This document shows, piece after piece, positions 50,847 to 61,295 of a stretch of 64,000 nucleotides of DNA. The stretch comes from Acanthosepion lycidas. Its lineage: Eukaryota > Mollusca > Cephalopoda > Sepiida > Sepiidae. The stretch lies in assembly GCA_963932145.1 (NCBI GenBank), contig OZ010577.1:14981889-15045888 (forward strand). The letters run 5' to 3'. The stretch's first letter is position 1. Each line of letters starts with the position of its first letter. The notes beneath the pieces were generated by a model. The model had not been told where the DNA came from, did no database searches, and saw only the letters and a program-made list of their open reading frames with translations. Both the position numbers and the translations under genes were made by a program.

Positions 50847-51650
50847 GTGAGCGTAGCATGCAAAGGATACTATTCATATAACAGGGATTTCCTTGAAAAA
50901 CTGTGTGGACGCAAAATGGGTGATCGCTGTATGTTTCTCTCCTGCCGTGCCTTCTATTTACCTTCACATTCTTTCATTTCACTTTATGAACAGGCAAGAG
51001 GCTCCTCTAAAAGCTGCTTACAATTATTTTTCATTCGAACTCATACAGTGAGCGTAGCATGCAAAGGTTACGACTCACGTAACAGGGATTTCTTTGAAAA
51101 ACAGTGTGGACGCAAAGTGGGTGATCGCTGTATGTTTCTCTCCTGCCGTGCGTTCTATTTACCTTTACATTCTTTCATTACACTTTATGAACAGGCAAGA
51201 GCCTCCTCTAAAACCGGCTTACAATTATTTTTCATTCGAACTCATACAGTGAGCGTAGCATGCAAAGGATACTATTCATATAACAGGGATTTCCTTGAAA
51301 AACTGTGTGAACGCAAAGTGGGTGATCGCTGTATGTTTCTCTCCTGCCGTGCGTTCTATTTACCTTTACATTCTTTAATTTCACTTTATGAACAGGCAAG
51401 AGGCTCCTCTAAACGCTGCTTACAATTATTTTTCATTCGAACTCATACAGTGAGCGTAGCATGCAAAGGATACTATTCATATAACAGGGATTTCCTTGAA
51501 AAACTGTGTGGGCACAAAATGAGTGATCGCTGTATGTTTCTCTCCTGCCGTGCGTTCTATTTACCTTTACATTCTTTCATTTCACTTTATGAACAGGCAA
51601 GGGTCTCCTATAAAACCGGCTTACAATTATTTTTCATTCGAACTCATACA
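50847..51650 (+). repeat. Four-monomer cassette, copy 3
   Basis: The order of variants is the same as 6866-7669 and 19317-20120. Private changes include GCCGTGCCTTC and CCTTCACATTC at 50847, TTTCTTTG at 51048, GTGTGAACGC at 51249 and TGTGGGCACAAAATG at 51450. It is more diverged from the other two copies than they are from each other. Confidence 0.78.
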
Positions 51651-52991
51651 GTGAGCGTAGCATGCAAAGGTTACGACTCACGTAACAGGGATTTACTTGA
51701 AAAACTGTGTGGACGCAAAGTGGGTGATCGCTGTATGTTTCTCTCCTGCCGTGCGTTCTATTTACCTTTACATTCTTTCATTTCACTTTATGAACAAGCA
51801 AGAGTCTCCTCTAAAACCGGCTTACAATTATTTTTCATTCGAACTCATACAGTGAGCGTAGCATGCAAAGGTTACGACTCACGTAACAGGGATTTACTTG
51901 AAAAACTGTGTGGAAGCAAAGTGGGTGATCGCTGTATTTTTCTCTCGTGCCGTGCGTTCTATTTACCTTTACATTCTTTCATTTCACTTTATGAACAGGC
52001 AAGAGCCTCCTCTAAAACCGGCTTACAATTATTTTTCATTCGAACTCATACAGTGAGCGTAGCATGCAAATGTTACGACTCACGTAACAGGGATTTCCTT
52101 GAAAAACTGTGTGGACGCAAAATGGGTGATCGCTGTATGTTTCTCTCCTGCCGTGCGTTCTATTTACCTTTACATTCTTTCATTTCACTTTATGAACAGG
52201 CAAGAGCCTCCTCTAAAACCGGCTTACAATTATTTTTCATTCGAACTCATACAGTGAGCGTAGCATGCAAAGGTTACGACTCACGTAACAGGGATTTCCT
52301 TGAAAAACTGTGTGGACGCAAAATGGGTGATCGCTGTATGTTTCTCTCCTGCCGTGCGTTCTATTTACCTTTACATTCTTTCATTTCACTTTATGAAAAG
52401 GCAAGAGCCTCCTCTAAAGCCGACTTACAATTATGTTTCATTCGAACTCATACAGTGAGCGTAGCATGCAAAGGTTACGAGTCACGTAACAGGGATTTCC
52501 TTGAAAAAATGTGTGGACGCAAAATGGGTGATCGCTGTATGTTTTTCTCCTGCCGTGCGTTCTATTTACCATTGCATTCTTTCATTTCACTTTATGAACA
52601 GGCAAGAGCCTCCTTTAAAACCGGCTTACAATTATTTTTCATTCGAACTCATACAGTGAGCGTAGCATGCAAAGGTTACGACTCACGTAACAGGGATTTC
52701 CTTGAAAAACTGTGTGGACGCAAAATGGGTGATCGCTGTATGTTTCTCTCCTGCCGTGCGTTCTATTTACCTTTACATTCTTTCATTTCACTTTATGAAC
52801 AGGCAAGAGCCACCTCTAAAACCGGCTTACAATTATTTTTCATTCGAACTCATACAGTGAGCGTAGCATGCAAAGGTTACGACTCACGTAACAGGGATTT
52901 ACTTGAAAAACTGTGTGGACGCAAAGTGGGTGATCGCTGTATGTTTCTCTCCTGCCGTGCGTTCTATTTACCTTTACATTCTTTCATTTAA
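50847..52991 (+). other. Longest open frame of the array (714 codons), judged non-coding
   Basis: Ten full units and part of an eleventh are read in the 67-codon frame before the offset-134 TAA. The predicted product would be a 67-residue repeat with no domain I recognise, a few hydrophobic stretches and four cysteines per repeat. Against coding: the same frame is closed by stops at fixed offsets in a large share of neighbouring units, 1- and 2-bp indels are common, substitutions often change residues (the class A/B switch alone changes aspartate to tyrosine and arginine to tyrosine), and no start context, intron or non-repeat flank is visible. A second frame is also open for about 60 codons per unit, showing how permissive the sequence is. 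Confidence 0.12.
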
Positions 52992-54865
52992 CTTTATGAA
53001 CAGGCAAGGGCCTCCTCTAAAACCGACTTACAATTATTTTTCATTCGAACTCATACAGTGAGCGTAGAATGCAAAGGTTACGACTCACGTAACAGGGATT
53101 TCCTTGAAAAAATTTGTGGACGCAAAATGGGTGATCGCTGTATGTTTTTCTCCTGCCGTGCGTTCTATTTACTTTTACATTCTTTTATTTCACTTTATGA
53201 ACAGGCAAGAGCCTCCTTTAAAACCGGCGTAAAATTATTTTTCATTCGAACTCATACAGTGAGCGTAGCATGCAAAGGTTACGACTCACGTAACAGGGAT
53301 TTCCTTGAAAAACTGTGTGGACGCAAAATGGGTGATCGCTGTATGTTTCTCTCCTGCCGTGCGTTCTATTTACCTTTACATTCTTTCATTTCTCTTTATG
53401 AACAAGCAAGAGTCTCCTCTAAAACCGGCTTACAATTATTTTTCATTCGAACTCATACAGTGAGCGTAGCATGCAAAGGTTACGACTCACGTAACAGGGA
53501 TTTACTTGAAAAACTGTGTGGACGCAAAGTGGGTGATCGCTGTATGTTTCTCTCGTGCCGTGCGTTCTATTTACCTTTACATTCTTTCATTTCACTTTAT
53601 GAACAGGCAAGAGCCTCCTCTAAAACCGGCTTACAATTATTTTTCATTCGAACTCATACAGTGAGCGTAGCATGCAAAGGTTACGACTCACGTAACAGGG
53701 ATTTCCTTGAAAAACTGTGTGGACGCAAAATGGGTGATCGCTGTATGTTTCTCTCCTGCCGTGCGTTCTATTTACCTTTACATTCTTTCATTTCACTTTA
53801 TGAACAGGCAAGAGCCTCCTCTAAAACCGTCTTACAATTATTTTTCATTCGAACTCATACAGTGAGCGTAGCATGCAAAGGTTACGACTCACGTAACAGG
53901 GATTTCCTTGAAAAACTGTGTGGACGCAAAATGGGTGATCGCTGTATGTTTCTCTCCTGCCGTGCGTTCTATTTACCTTTACATTCTTTCATTTCACTTT
54001 ATGAAAAGGCAAGAGCCTCCTCTAAAGCCGACTTACAATTATTTTTCATTCGAACTCATACAGTGAGCGTAGCATGCAAAGGTTACGACTCACGTAACAG
54101 GGATTTCCTTGAAAAACTGTGTGGACGCAAAATGGGTGATCGCTGTATGTTTCTCTCCTGCCGTGCGTTCTATTTACCTTTACATTCTTTCATTTCACTT
54201 TATGAACAGGCAAGAGCCTCCTTTAAAACCGGCTTACAATTATTTTTCATTCGAACTCATACAGTGAGCGTCCATGCAAAGGTTACGACTCACGTAACAG
54301 GGATTTCCTTGAAAAACTGTGTGGACGCAAAATGGGTGATCGCTGTATGTTTCTCTCCTGCCGTGCGTTCTATTTACCTTTACATTCTTTCATTTCACTT
54401 TATGAACAGGCAAGGGTCTCCACTAAAACCGGCTTACAATTATTTTTCATTCGAACTCATACAGTGAGCGTAGCATGCAAAGGTTACGACTCACGTAACA
54501 GGGATTTCCTTGAAAAACTGTGTGGACGCAAAATGGGTGATCGCTGTATGTTTCTCTCCTGCCGTGCGTTCTATTTACCTTTACATTCTTTCATTTCACT
54601 TTATGAACAGGCAAGAGCCTCCTCTAAAACCGGCTTACAATTATTTTTCATTCGAACTCATACAGTGAGCGTAGCATGCAAAGGTTACGACTCACGTAAC
54701 AGGGATTTCCTTGAAAAACTGTGTGGACGCAAAATGGGTGATCGCTGTATGTTTCTCTCCTGCCGTGCGTTCTATTTACCTTTACATTCTTTCATTTCAC
54801 TTTATGAACAGGCAAGAGCCTCCTTTAAATCCGGCTTACAATTATTTTTCATTCGAACTCATACA

Positions 54866-55066
54866 GTGAGCGTAGCATGCAAAGGTTACGACTCACGTAA
54901 CAGGGATTTCCTTGAAAAACTGTGTGGACGCAAAATGGGTGATCGCTGTATGTTTCTCTCCTGCCGTGCGTTCTATTTACCTTTACATTCTTTCATTTCA
55001 CTTTATGAACAGGCAAGAGCCTCCTCTAAAACCGGCTTACAATTATTTTTCATTCGAACTCATACA
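54866..55066 (+). repeat. Reference monomer (consensus-type, class A)
   Basis: This unit matches the by-eye consensus at every position and serves as the coordinate frame here (offset 1 = 54866). Composition is 84 G+C of 201 (46 C, 38 G). Landmarks are GCATGC at offsets 10-15, the dyad at 20-36, an A5 run at about 50-54, GATC at 76-79, a pyrimidine-rich stretch at about 86-139, CCGG at 167-170, a T5 run at 181-185 and TTCGAA at 188-193. Recurrent variable offsets are 11, 21/25/27/31/32 (class A or B), 24, 45, 70 (A or G), 98-99, 134 (C or A), 146-152 and 165-170. Nine CpG are present, about the number expected from base composition. No CENP-B-box-like element and no telomeric repeat is visible in it. 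Confidence 0.9.
54885..54901. other. 17-bp dyad within the class A monomer (one example of many)
   Basis: GTTACG and CGTAAC are perfect reverse complements separated by the 5-bp spacer ACTCA (unit offsets 20-36). The element recurs in nearly every class A unit, once per 201 bp. In class B units four of the five diagnostic substitutions fall in the arms and leave three of six pairs mismatched, so the change is not compensatory. Each half resembles a half of the ATTACGTAAC type bound by some bZIP factors, but here the halves are 5 bp apart. Binding by any protein is inference only. Confidence 0.55.
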
Positions 55067-56071
55067 GTGAGCGTAGCATGCAAAGGTTACGACTCACGTA
55101 ACAGGGATTTCCTTGAAAAACTGTGTGGACGCAAAATGGGTGATCGCTGTATGTTTCTCTCCTGCCGTGCGTTCTATTTACCTTTACATTCTTTCATTTC
55201 ACTTTATGAACAGGCAAGGGTCTCCACTAAAACCGGCTTACAATTATTTTTCATTCGAACTCATACAGTGAGCGTAGCATGCAAAGGTTACGACTCACGT
55301 AACAGGGATTTACTTGAAAAACTGTGTGGACGCAAAGTGGGTGATCGCTGTATGTTTCTCTCCTGCCGTGCATTCTATTTACCTTTAAATTATTTCATTT
55401 CACTTTATGAACAGGCAAGAGGCTCCTCTAAAAGCTGCTTACAATTATTTTTCATTCGAACTCATACAGTGAGCGTAGCATGCAAAGGTTACGACTCACG
55501 TAACAGGGATTTACATGAAAAAATGTGTGGACGCAAAGTGGGTGATCGCTGTATGTTTCTCTCCTGCCGTGCGTTCTATTTACCTTTACATTCTTTCATT
55601 TAACTTTATGAACAGGCAAGGGCCTCCTCTAAAACCGGCTTACAATTATTTTTCATTCGAACTCATACAGTGAGCGTGGCATGCAAAGGTTACGACTCAC
55701 GTAACAGGGATTTCCTTGAAAAAATGTGTGGACGCAAAATGGGTGTTCGCTGTATGTTTCTCTCCTGCCGTGCGTTCTATTTACCTTTACATTCTTTCAT
55801 TTCACTTTATGAACAGGCAAGAGCCTCCTTTAAAACCGGCTTACAATTATTTTTCATTCGAACTCATACAGTGAGCGTAGCATGCAAAGGTTACGACTCA
55901 CGTAACAGGGATTTCCTTGAAAAACTGTGTGGACGCAAAATGGGTGATTGCTGTATGTTTCTCTCCTGCCGTGCGTTCTATTTACCTTTACATTCTTTCA
56001 TTTAACTTTATGAACAGGCAAGGGCCTCCTCTAAAACCGACTTACAATTATTTTTCATTCGAACTCATACA

Positions 56072-57277
56072 GTGAGCGTAGAATGCAAAGGTTACGACTC
56101 ACGTAACAGGGATTTCCTTGAAAAAATTTGTGGACGCAAAATGGGTGATCGCTGTATGTTTTTCTCCTGCCGTGCGTTCTATTTACTTTTACATTCTTTC
56201 ATTTCAATTTATGAACAGGCAAGAGCCTCCTTTAAAACCGGCGTAAAATTATTTTTCATTCGAACTCATACAGTGAGCATAGCATGCAAAGGTTACGACT
56301 CACGTAACAGGGATTTCCTTGAAAAACTGTGTGGACGCAAAATGGGTGATCGCTGTATGTTTCTCTCCTGCCGTGCGTTCTATTTACCTTTACATTCTTT
56401 CATTTCACTTTATGAACAAGCAAGAGTCTCCTCTAAAACCGGCTTACAATTATTTTTCATTCGAACTCATACAGTGAGCGTAGCATGCAAAGGTTACGAC
56501 TCACGTAACAGGGATTTACTTGAAAAACTGTGTGGACGCAAAGTGAGTGATCGCTGTATGTTTCTCTCGTGCCGTGCGTTCTATTTACCTTTACATTCTT
56601 TCATTTCACTTTATGAACAGGCAAGAGCCTCCTCTAAAACCGGCTTACAATTATTTTTCATTCGAACTCATACAGTGAGCGTAGCATGCAAAGGTTACGA
56701 CTCACGTAACAGGGATTTCCTTGAAAAACTGTGTGGACGCAAAATGGGTGATCGCTGTATGTTTCTCTCCTGCCGTGCGTTCTATTTACCTTTACATTCT
56801 TTCATTTCACTTTATGAACAGGCAAGAGCCTCCTCTAAAGCCGACTTACAATTATTTTTCATTCGAACTCATACAGTGAGCGTAGCATGCAAAGGTTACG
56901 ACTCACGTAACAGGGATTTCCTTGAAAAACTGTGTGGACGCAAAATGGGTGATCGCTGTATGTTTCTCTCCTGCCGTGCGTTCTATTTACCTTTACATTC
57001 TTTCATTTCACTTTATGAACAGGCAAGAGCCTCCTTTAAAACCGGCTTACAATTATTTTTCATTCGAACTCATACAGAGAGCGTAGCATGCAAAGGTTAC
57101 GACTCACGTAACAGGGATTACCTTGAAAAACTGTGTGGACGCAAAATGGGTGATCGCTGTATGTTTCTCTCCTGCCGTGCGTTCTATTTACCTTTACATT
57201 CTTTCATTTCACTTTATGAACAGGCAAGAGCCTCCTCTAAAACCGGCTTACAATTATTTTTCATTCGAACTCATACA
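56072..57277 (+). repeat. Segment of copy 2 of the 3014-bp unit, with a hybrid monomer
   Basis: Units 56072, 56273 and 56474 match 53058, 53259 and 53460. Unit 56675 begins like 53661 but ends AAAGCCGACTTAC like 53862, after which 56876 matches 54063 with a spacing of 2813 bp. One monomer was therefore lost through exchange inside unit 56675. Private changes include TTTCAATTTATG near 56205 and GTGAGCATAGC near 56273. Confidence 0.83.
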
Positions 57278-59085
57278 GTGAGCGTAGCATGGAAAGGTTA
57301 CGACTCACGTAACAGGGATTTCCTTGAAAAACTGTGTGGACGCAAAATGGGTGATCGCTGTATGTTTCTCTCCTGCCGTGCGTTCTATTTACCTTTACAT
57401 TCTTTCATTTCACTTTATGAACAGGCAAGGGTCCCCACTAAAACCGGCTTACAATTATTTTTCATTCGAACTCATACAGTGAGCGTAGCATGCAAAGGTT
57501 ACGACTCACGTAACAGGGATTTACTTGAAAAACTGTGTGGACGCAAAGTGGGTGATCGCTGTATGTTTCTCTCCTGCCGTGCATTCTATTTACCTTTACA
57601 TTCTTTCATTTCACTTTATGAACAGGCAAGAGGCTCCTCTAAAAGCTGCTTACAATTATTTTTCATTCGAACTCATACAGTGAGCGTAGCATGCAAAGAT
57701 TACGACTCACGTAACAGGGATTTCCTTGAAAAAATGTGTGGACGCAAAATGGGTGTTCGCTGTATGTTTCTCTCCTGCCGTGCGTTCTATTTACCTTTAC
57801 ATTCTTTCATTTCACTTTATGAACATGCAAGAGCCTCCTTTAAAACCGGCTTACAATTATTTTTCATTCGAACTCATACAGTGAGCGTAGCATGCAAAGG
57901 TTACGACTCACGTAACAGGGATTTCCTTGAAAAACTGTGTGGACGCAAAATGGGTGATCGCTGTATGTTTCTCTCCTGCCGTGCGTTCTATTTACCTTTA
58001 CATTCTTTCATTTCACTTTATGAACAGGCAAGAGCCTCCTCTAAAACAGGCTTACAATTATTTTTCATTCGAACTCATACAGTGAGCGTAGCATGCAAAG
58101 GATAATATTCATATAACAGGGATTTCCTTGAAAAACTGTGTGGACGCAAAATGGGTGATCGCTGTATGTTTCTCTCCTGCCGTGCGTTCTATTTACCTTT
58201 ACATTCTTTCATTTAACTTTATGAACAGGCAAGAGGCTCCTCTAAAAGCTGCTTACAATTATTTTTCATTCGAACTCATACAGTGAGCGTAGCATGCAAC
58301 GGTTACGACTCACGTAACAGGGATTTCCTTGAAAAACTGTGTGGACGCAAAATGGGTGATTCCTGTATGTTTCTCTCCTGCCGTGCGTTCTATTTACCTT
58401 TACATTCTTTCATTTAACTTTATGAACAGGCAAGAGCCTCCTCTAAAACCGGCTTACAATTATTTTTCATTCGAACTCATACAGTGAGCGTAGCATGCAA
58501 ATGTTACGACTCACGTAACAGGGATTTCCTTGAAAAACTGTGTGGACGCAAATGGGTGATCGCTGTATGTTTCTCTCCTGCCGTGCGTTCTATTTACCTT
58601 TACATTCATTCATTTCACTTTATGAACAACCAAGAGCCTCCTCTAAAACCGGCTTACAATTATTTTTCATTCGAACTCATACAGTGAGCGTAGCATGCAA
58701 AGGTTACGACTCACGTAACAGGGATTTCCTTGAAAAACTGTGTGGACGCAAAATGGGTGATCGCTGTATTTTTCTCTCCTGCCGTGCGTTCTATTTACCT
58801 TTACATTCTTTCATTTCACTTTATGAAAAGGCAAGAGCATCCTCTAAAACCGGCTTACAATTATTTTTCATTCGACCTCATACAGTGAGCGTAGCATGCA
58901 AAGGTTACGACTCACGTAACAGGGATTTCCTTGAAAAAATGTGGGGACGCAAAATGGGTGATCGCTGTATGTTTCTCTCCTGCCGTGCGTTCTATTTACC
59001 TTTACATTCTTTCATTTAACTTTATGAACAGGCAAGAGGCTCCTCTAAAAGCTGCTTACAATTATTTTTCATTCGAACTCATACA
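57278..59085 (+). repeat. 9-monomer (1808-bp) forerunner of the 11-mer higher-order repeat
   Basis: It starts with the GCATGGAAAGG unit, followed by GATTTACTTG (57479), GCAAAGATTACG with GGTGTTCGC (57680), a plain unit (57881), GGATAATATT (58082), GCAACGG (58283), a 200-bp unit (58484, GCAAATGGGTG), a GAAAAGGCAAGAGCATCC unit (58684) and 58885 (preceded by CGACCTCAT). The next GCATGGAAAGG unit is at 59086. Compared with 59086-61295 it lacks two units and places its single-base deletion elsewhere. Confidence 0.87.
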
Positions 59086-61295
59086 GTGAGCGTAGCATGG
59101 AAAGGTTACGACTCACGTAACAGGGATTTCCTTGAAAAACTGTGTGGACGCAAAATGGGTGATCGCTGTATGTTTCTCTCCTGCCGTGCGTTCTATTTAC
59201 CTTTACATTCTTTCATTTCACTTTATGAACAGGCAAGGGTCCCCACTAAAACCGGCTTACAATTATTTTTCATTCGAACTCATACAGTGAGCGTAGCATG
59301 CAAAGGTTACGACTCACGTAACAGGGATTTACTTGAAAAACTGTGTGGACGCAAAGTGGGTGATCGCTGTATGTTTCTCTCCTGCCGTGCATTCTATTTA
59401 CCTTTACATTCTTTCATTTCACTTTATGAACAGGCAAGAGGCTCCTCTAAAAGCTGCTTACAATTATTTTTCATTCGAACTCATACAGTGAGCGTAGCAT
59501 GCAAAGATTACGACTCACGTAACAGGGATTTCCTTGAAAAAATGTGTGGACGCAAAATGGGTGTTCGCTGTATGTTTCTCTCCTGCCGTGCGTTCTATTT
59601 ACCTTTACATTCTTTCATTTCACTTTATGAACATGCAAGAGCCTCCTTTAAAACCGGCTTACAATTATTTTTCATTCGAACTCATACAGTGAGCGTAGCA
59701 TACAAAGGTTACGACTCACGTAACAGGGATTTCCTTGAAAAACTGTGTGGACGCAAAATGGGTGATCGCTGTATGTTTCTCTCCTGCCGTGCGTTCTATT
59801 TACCTTTACATTCTTTCATTTCACTTTATGAACAGGCAAGAGCCTCCTCTAAAACAGGCTTACAATTATTTTTCATTCGAACTCATACAGTGAGCGTAGC
59901 ATGCAAAGGATAATATTCATATAACAGGGATTTCCTTGAAAAACTGTGTGGACGCAAAATGGGTGATCGCTGTATGTTTCTCTCCTGCCGTGCGTTCTAT
60001 TTACCTTTACATTCTTTCATTTCACTTTATGAAAAGGCAAGAGCATCCTCTAAAACCGGCTTACAATTATTTTTCATTCGACCTCATACAGTGAGCGTAG
60101 CATGCAAAGGTTACGACTCACGTAACAGGGATTTCCTTGAAAAACTGTGTGGACGCAAAATGGGTGATCGCTGTATGTTTCTCTCCTGCCGTGCGTTCTA
60201 TTTACCTTTACATTCTTTCATTTAACTTTATGAACAGGCAAGAGGCTCCTCTAAAAGCTGCTTACAATTATTTTTCATTCGAACTCATACAGTGAGCGTA
60301 GCATGCAACGGTTACGACTCACGTAACAGGGATTTCCTTGAAAAACTGTGTGTACGCAAAATGGGTGATTGCTGTATGTTTCTCTCCTGCCGTGCGTTCT
60401 ATTTACCTTTACATTTTTTCATTTAACTTTATGAACAGGCAAGAGCCTCCTCTAAAACCGGCTTACAATTATTTTTCATTCGAACTCATACAGTGAGCGT
60501 AGCATGCAAAGGTTACGACTCACGTAACAGCATTTCCTTGAAAAACTGTGTGGACGCAAAATGGGTGATCGCTGTATGTTTCTCTCCTGCCGTGCGTTCT
60601 ATTTACCTTTACATTCATTCATTTCACTTTATGAACAACCAAGAGCCTCCTCTAAAACCGGCTTACAATTATTTTTCATTCGAACTCATACAGTGAGCGT
60701 AGCATGCAAAGGTTACGACTCACGTAACAGGGATTTCCTTGAAAAACTGTGTGGACGCAAAATGGGTGATCGCTGTATGTTTCTCTCCTGCCGTGCGTTC
60801 TATTTACCTTTACATTCTTTCATTTCACTTTATGAAAAGGCAAGAGCATCCTCTAAAACCGGCTTACAATTATTTTTCATTCGACCTCATACAGTGAGCC
60901 TAGCATGCAAAGGTTACGACTCACGTAACAGGGATTTCCTTGAAAAACTGTGTGGACGCAAAATGGGTGATCGCTGTATGTTTCTCTCCTGCCGTGCGTT
61001 CTATTTACCTTTACATTCTTTCATTTCACTTTATGAACAGGCAAGACCCTCCTCTAAAACCGGCTTACAATTATTTTTCATTCGACCTCATACAGTGAGC
61101 CTAGCATGCAAAGGTTACGACTCACGTAACAGGGATTTCCTTGAAAAACTGTGTGGACGCAAAATGGGTGATCGCTGTATGTTTCTCTCCTGCCGTGCGT
61201 TCTATTTACCTTTACATTCTTTCATTTCACTTTATGAACAGGCAAGAGCCTCCACTAAAACCGGCTTACAATTATTTTTCATTCGAACTCATACA
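59086..61295 (+). repeat. 11-monomer higher-order repeat (2210 bp), copy 1
   Basis: Eleven units, one of them 200 bp (60493, CGTAACAGCATTTCC). The order is 59086 (GCATGGAAAGG), 59287, 59488, 59689 (GCATACAAAGG), 59890 (GGATAATATT), 60091, 60292 (GCAACGG, GTGTACGC, GATTGCTG), 60493, 60693, 60894 and 61095 (both GTGAGCCTAGC). In all stretches I compared with 61296-63505 I found no difference. Confidence 0.92.

Larger units (their letters stand above)
50646..53057 (+). repeat. Array zone with the third four-monomer cassette and an 8-unit repeat start
   Basis: Units 50847, 51048, 51249 and 51450 repeat the order of 6866-7669, including AAAACAGTGTGG at 51048. Units 51651-52454 share diagnostic variants with 53259-54062 at 1608 bp (8 units): GAACAAGCAAGAGTCTCC, TCTCTCGTGCC, and GAAAAGGCAAG with AAAGCCGACTTAC. 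From 51651 on class B monomers almost vanish. Confidence 0.85.
53058..56071 (+). repeat. 15-monomer (3014-bp) segment, copy 1
   Basis: It begins with a distinctive unit: TAGAATGC, GAAAAAATTTGTGG, TTTACTTTTACATTC and CCGGCGTAAAATT. The same unit starts the second copy at 56072, 3014 bp later (15 units, one of them 200 bp: 54264, GAGCGTCCATGC). Units 54063-55267 are nearly uniform class A and include the exact consensus at 54866. Confidence 0.87.

Noticed and set aside
54866..55066. CENP-B box or telomeric repeat in the monomer
   Set aside because: No stretch on either strand resembles the CENP-B box core or a TTAGG/TTAGGG-type repeat.
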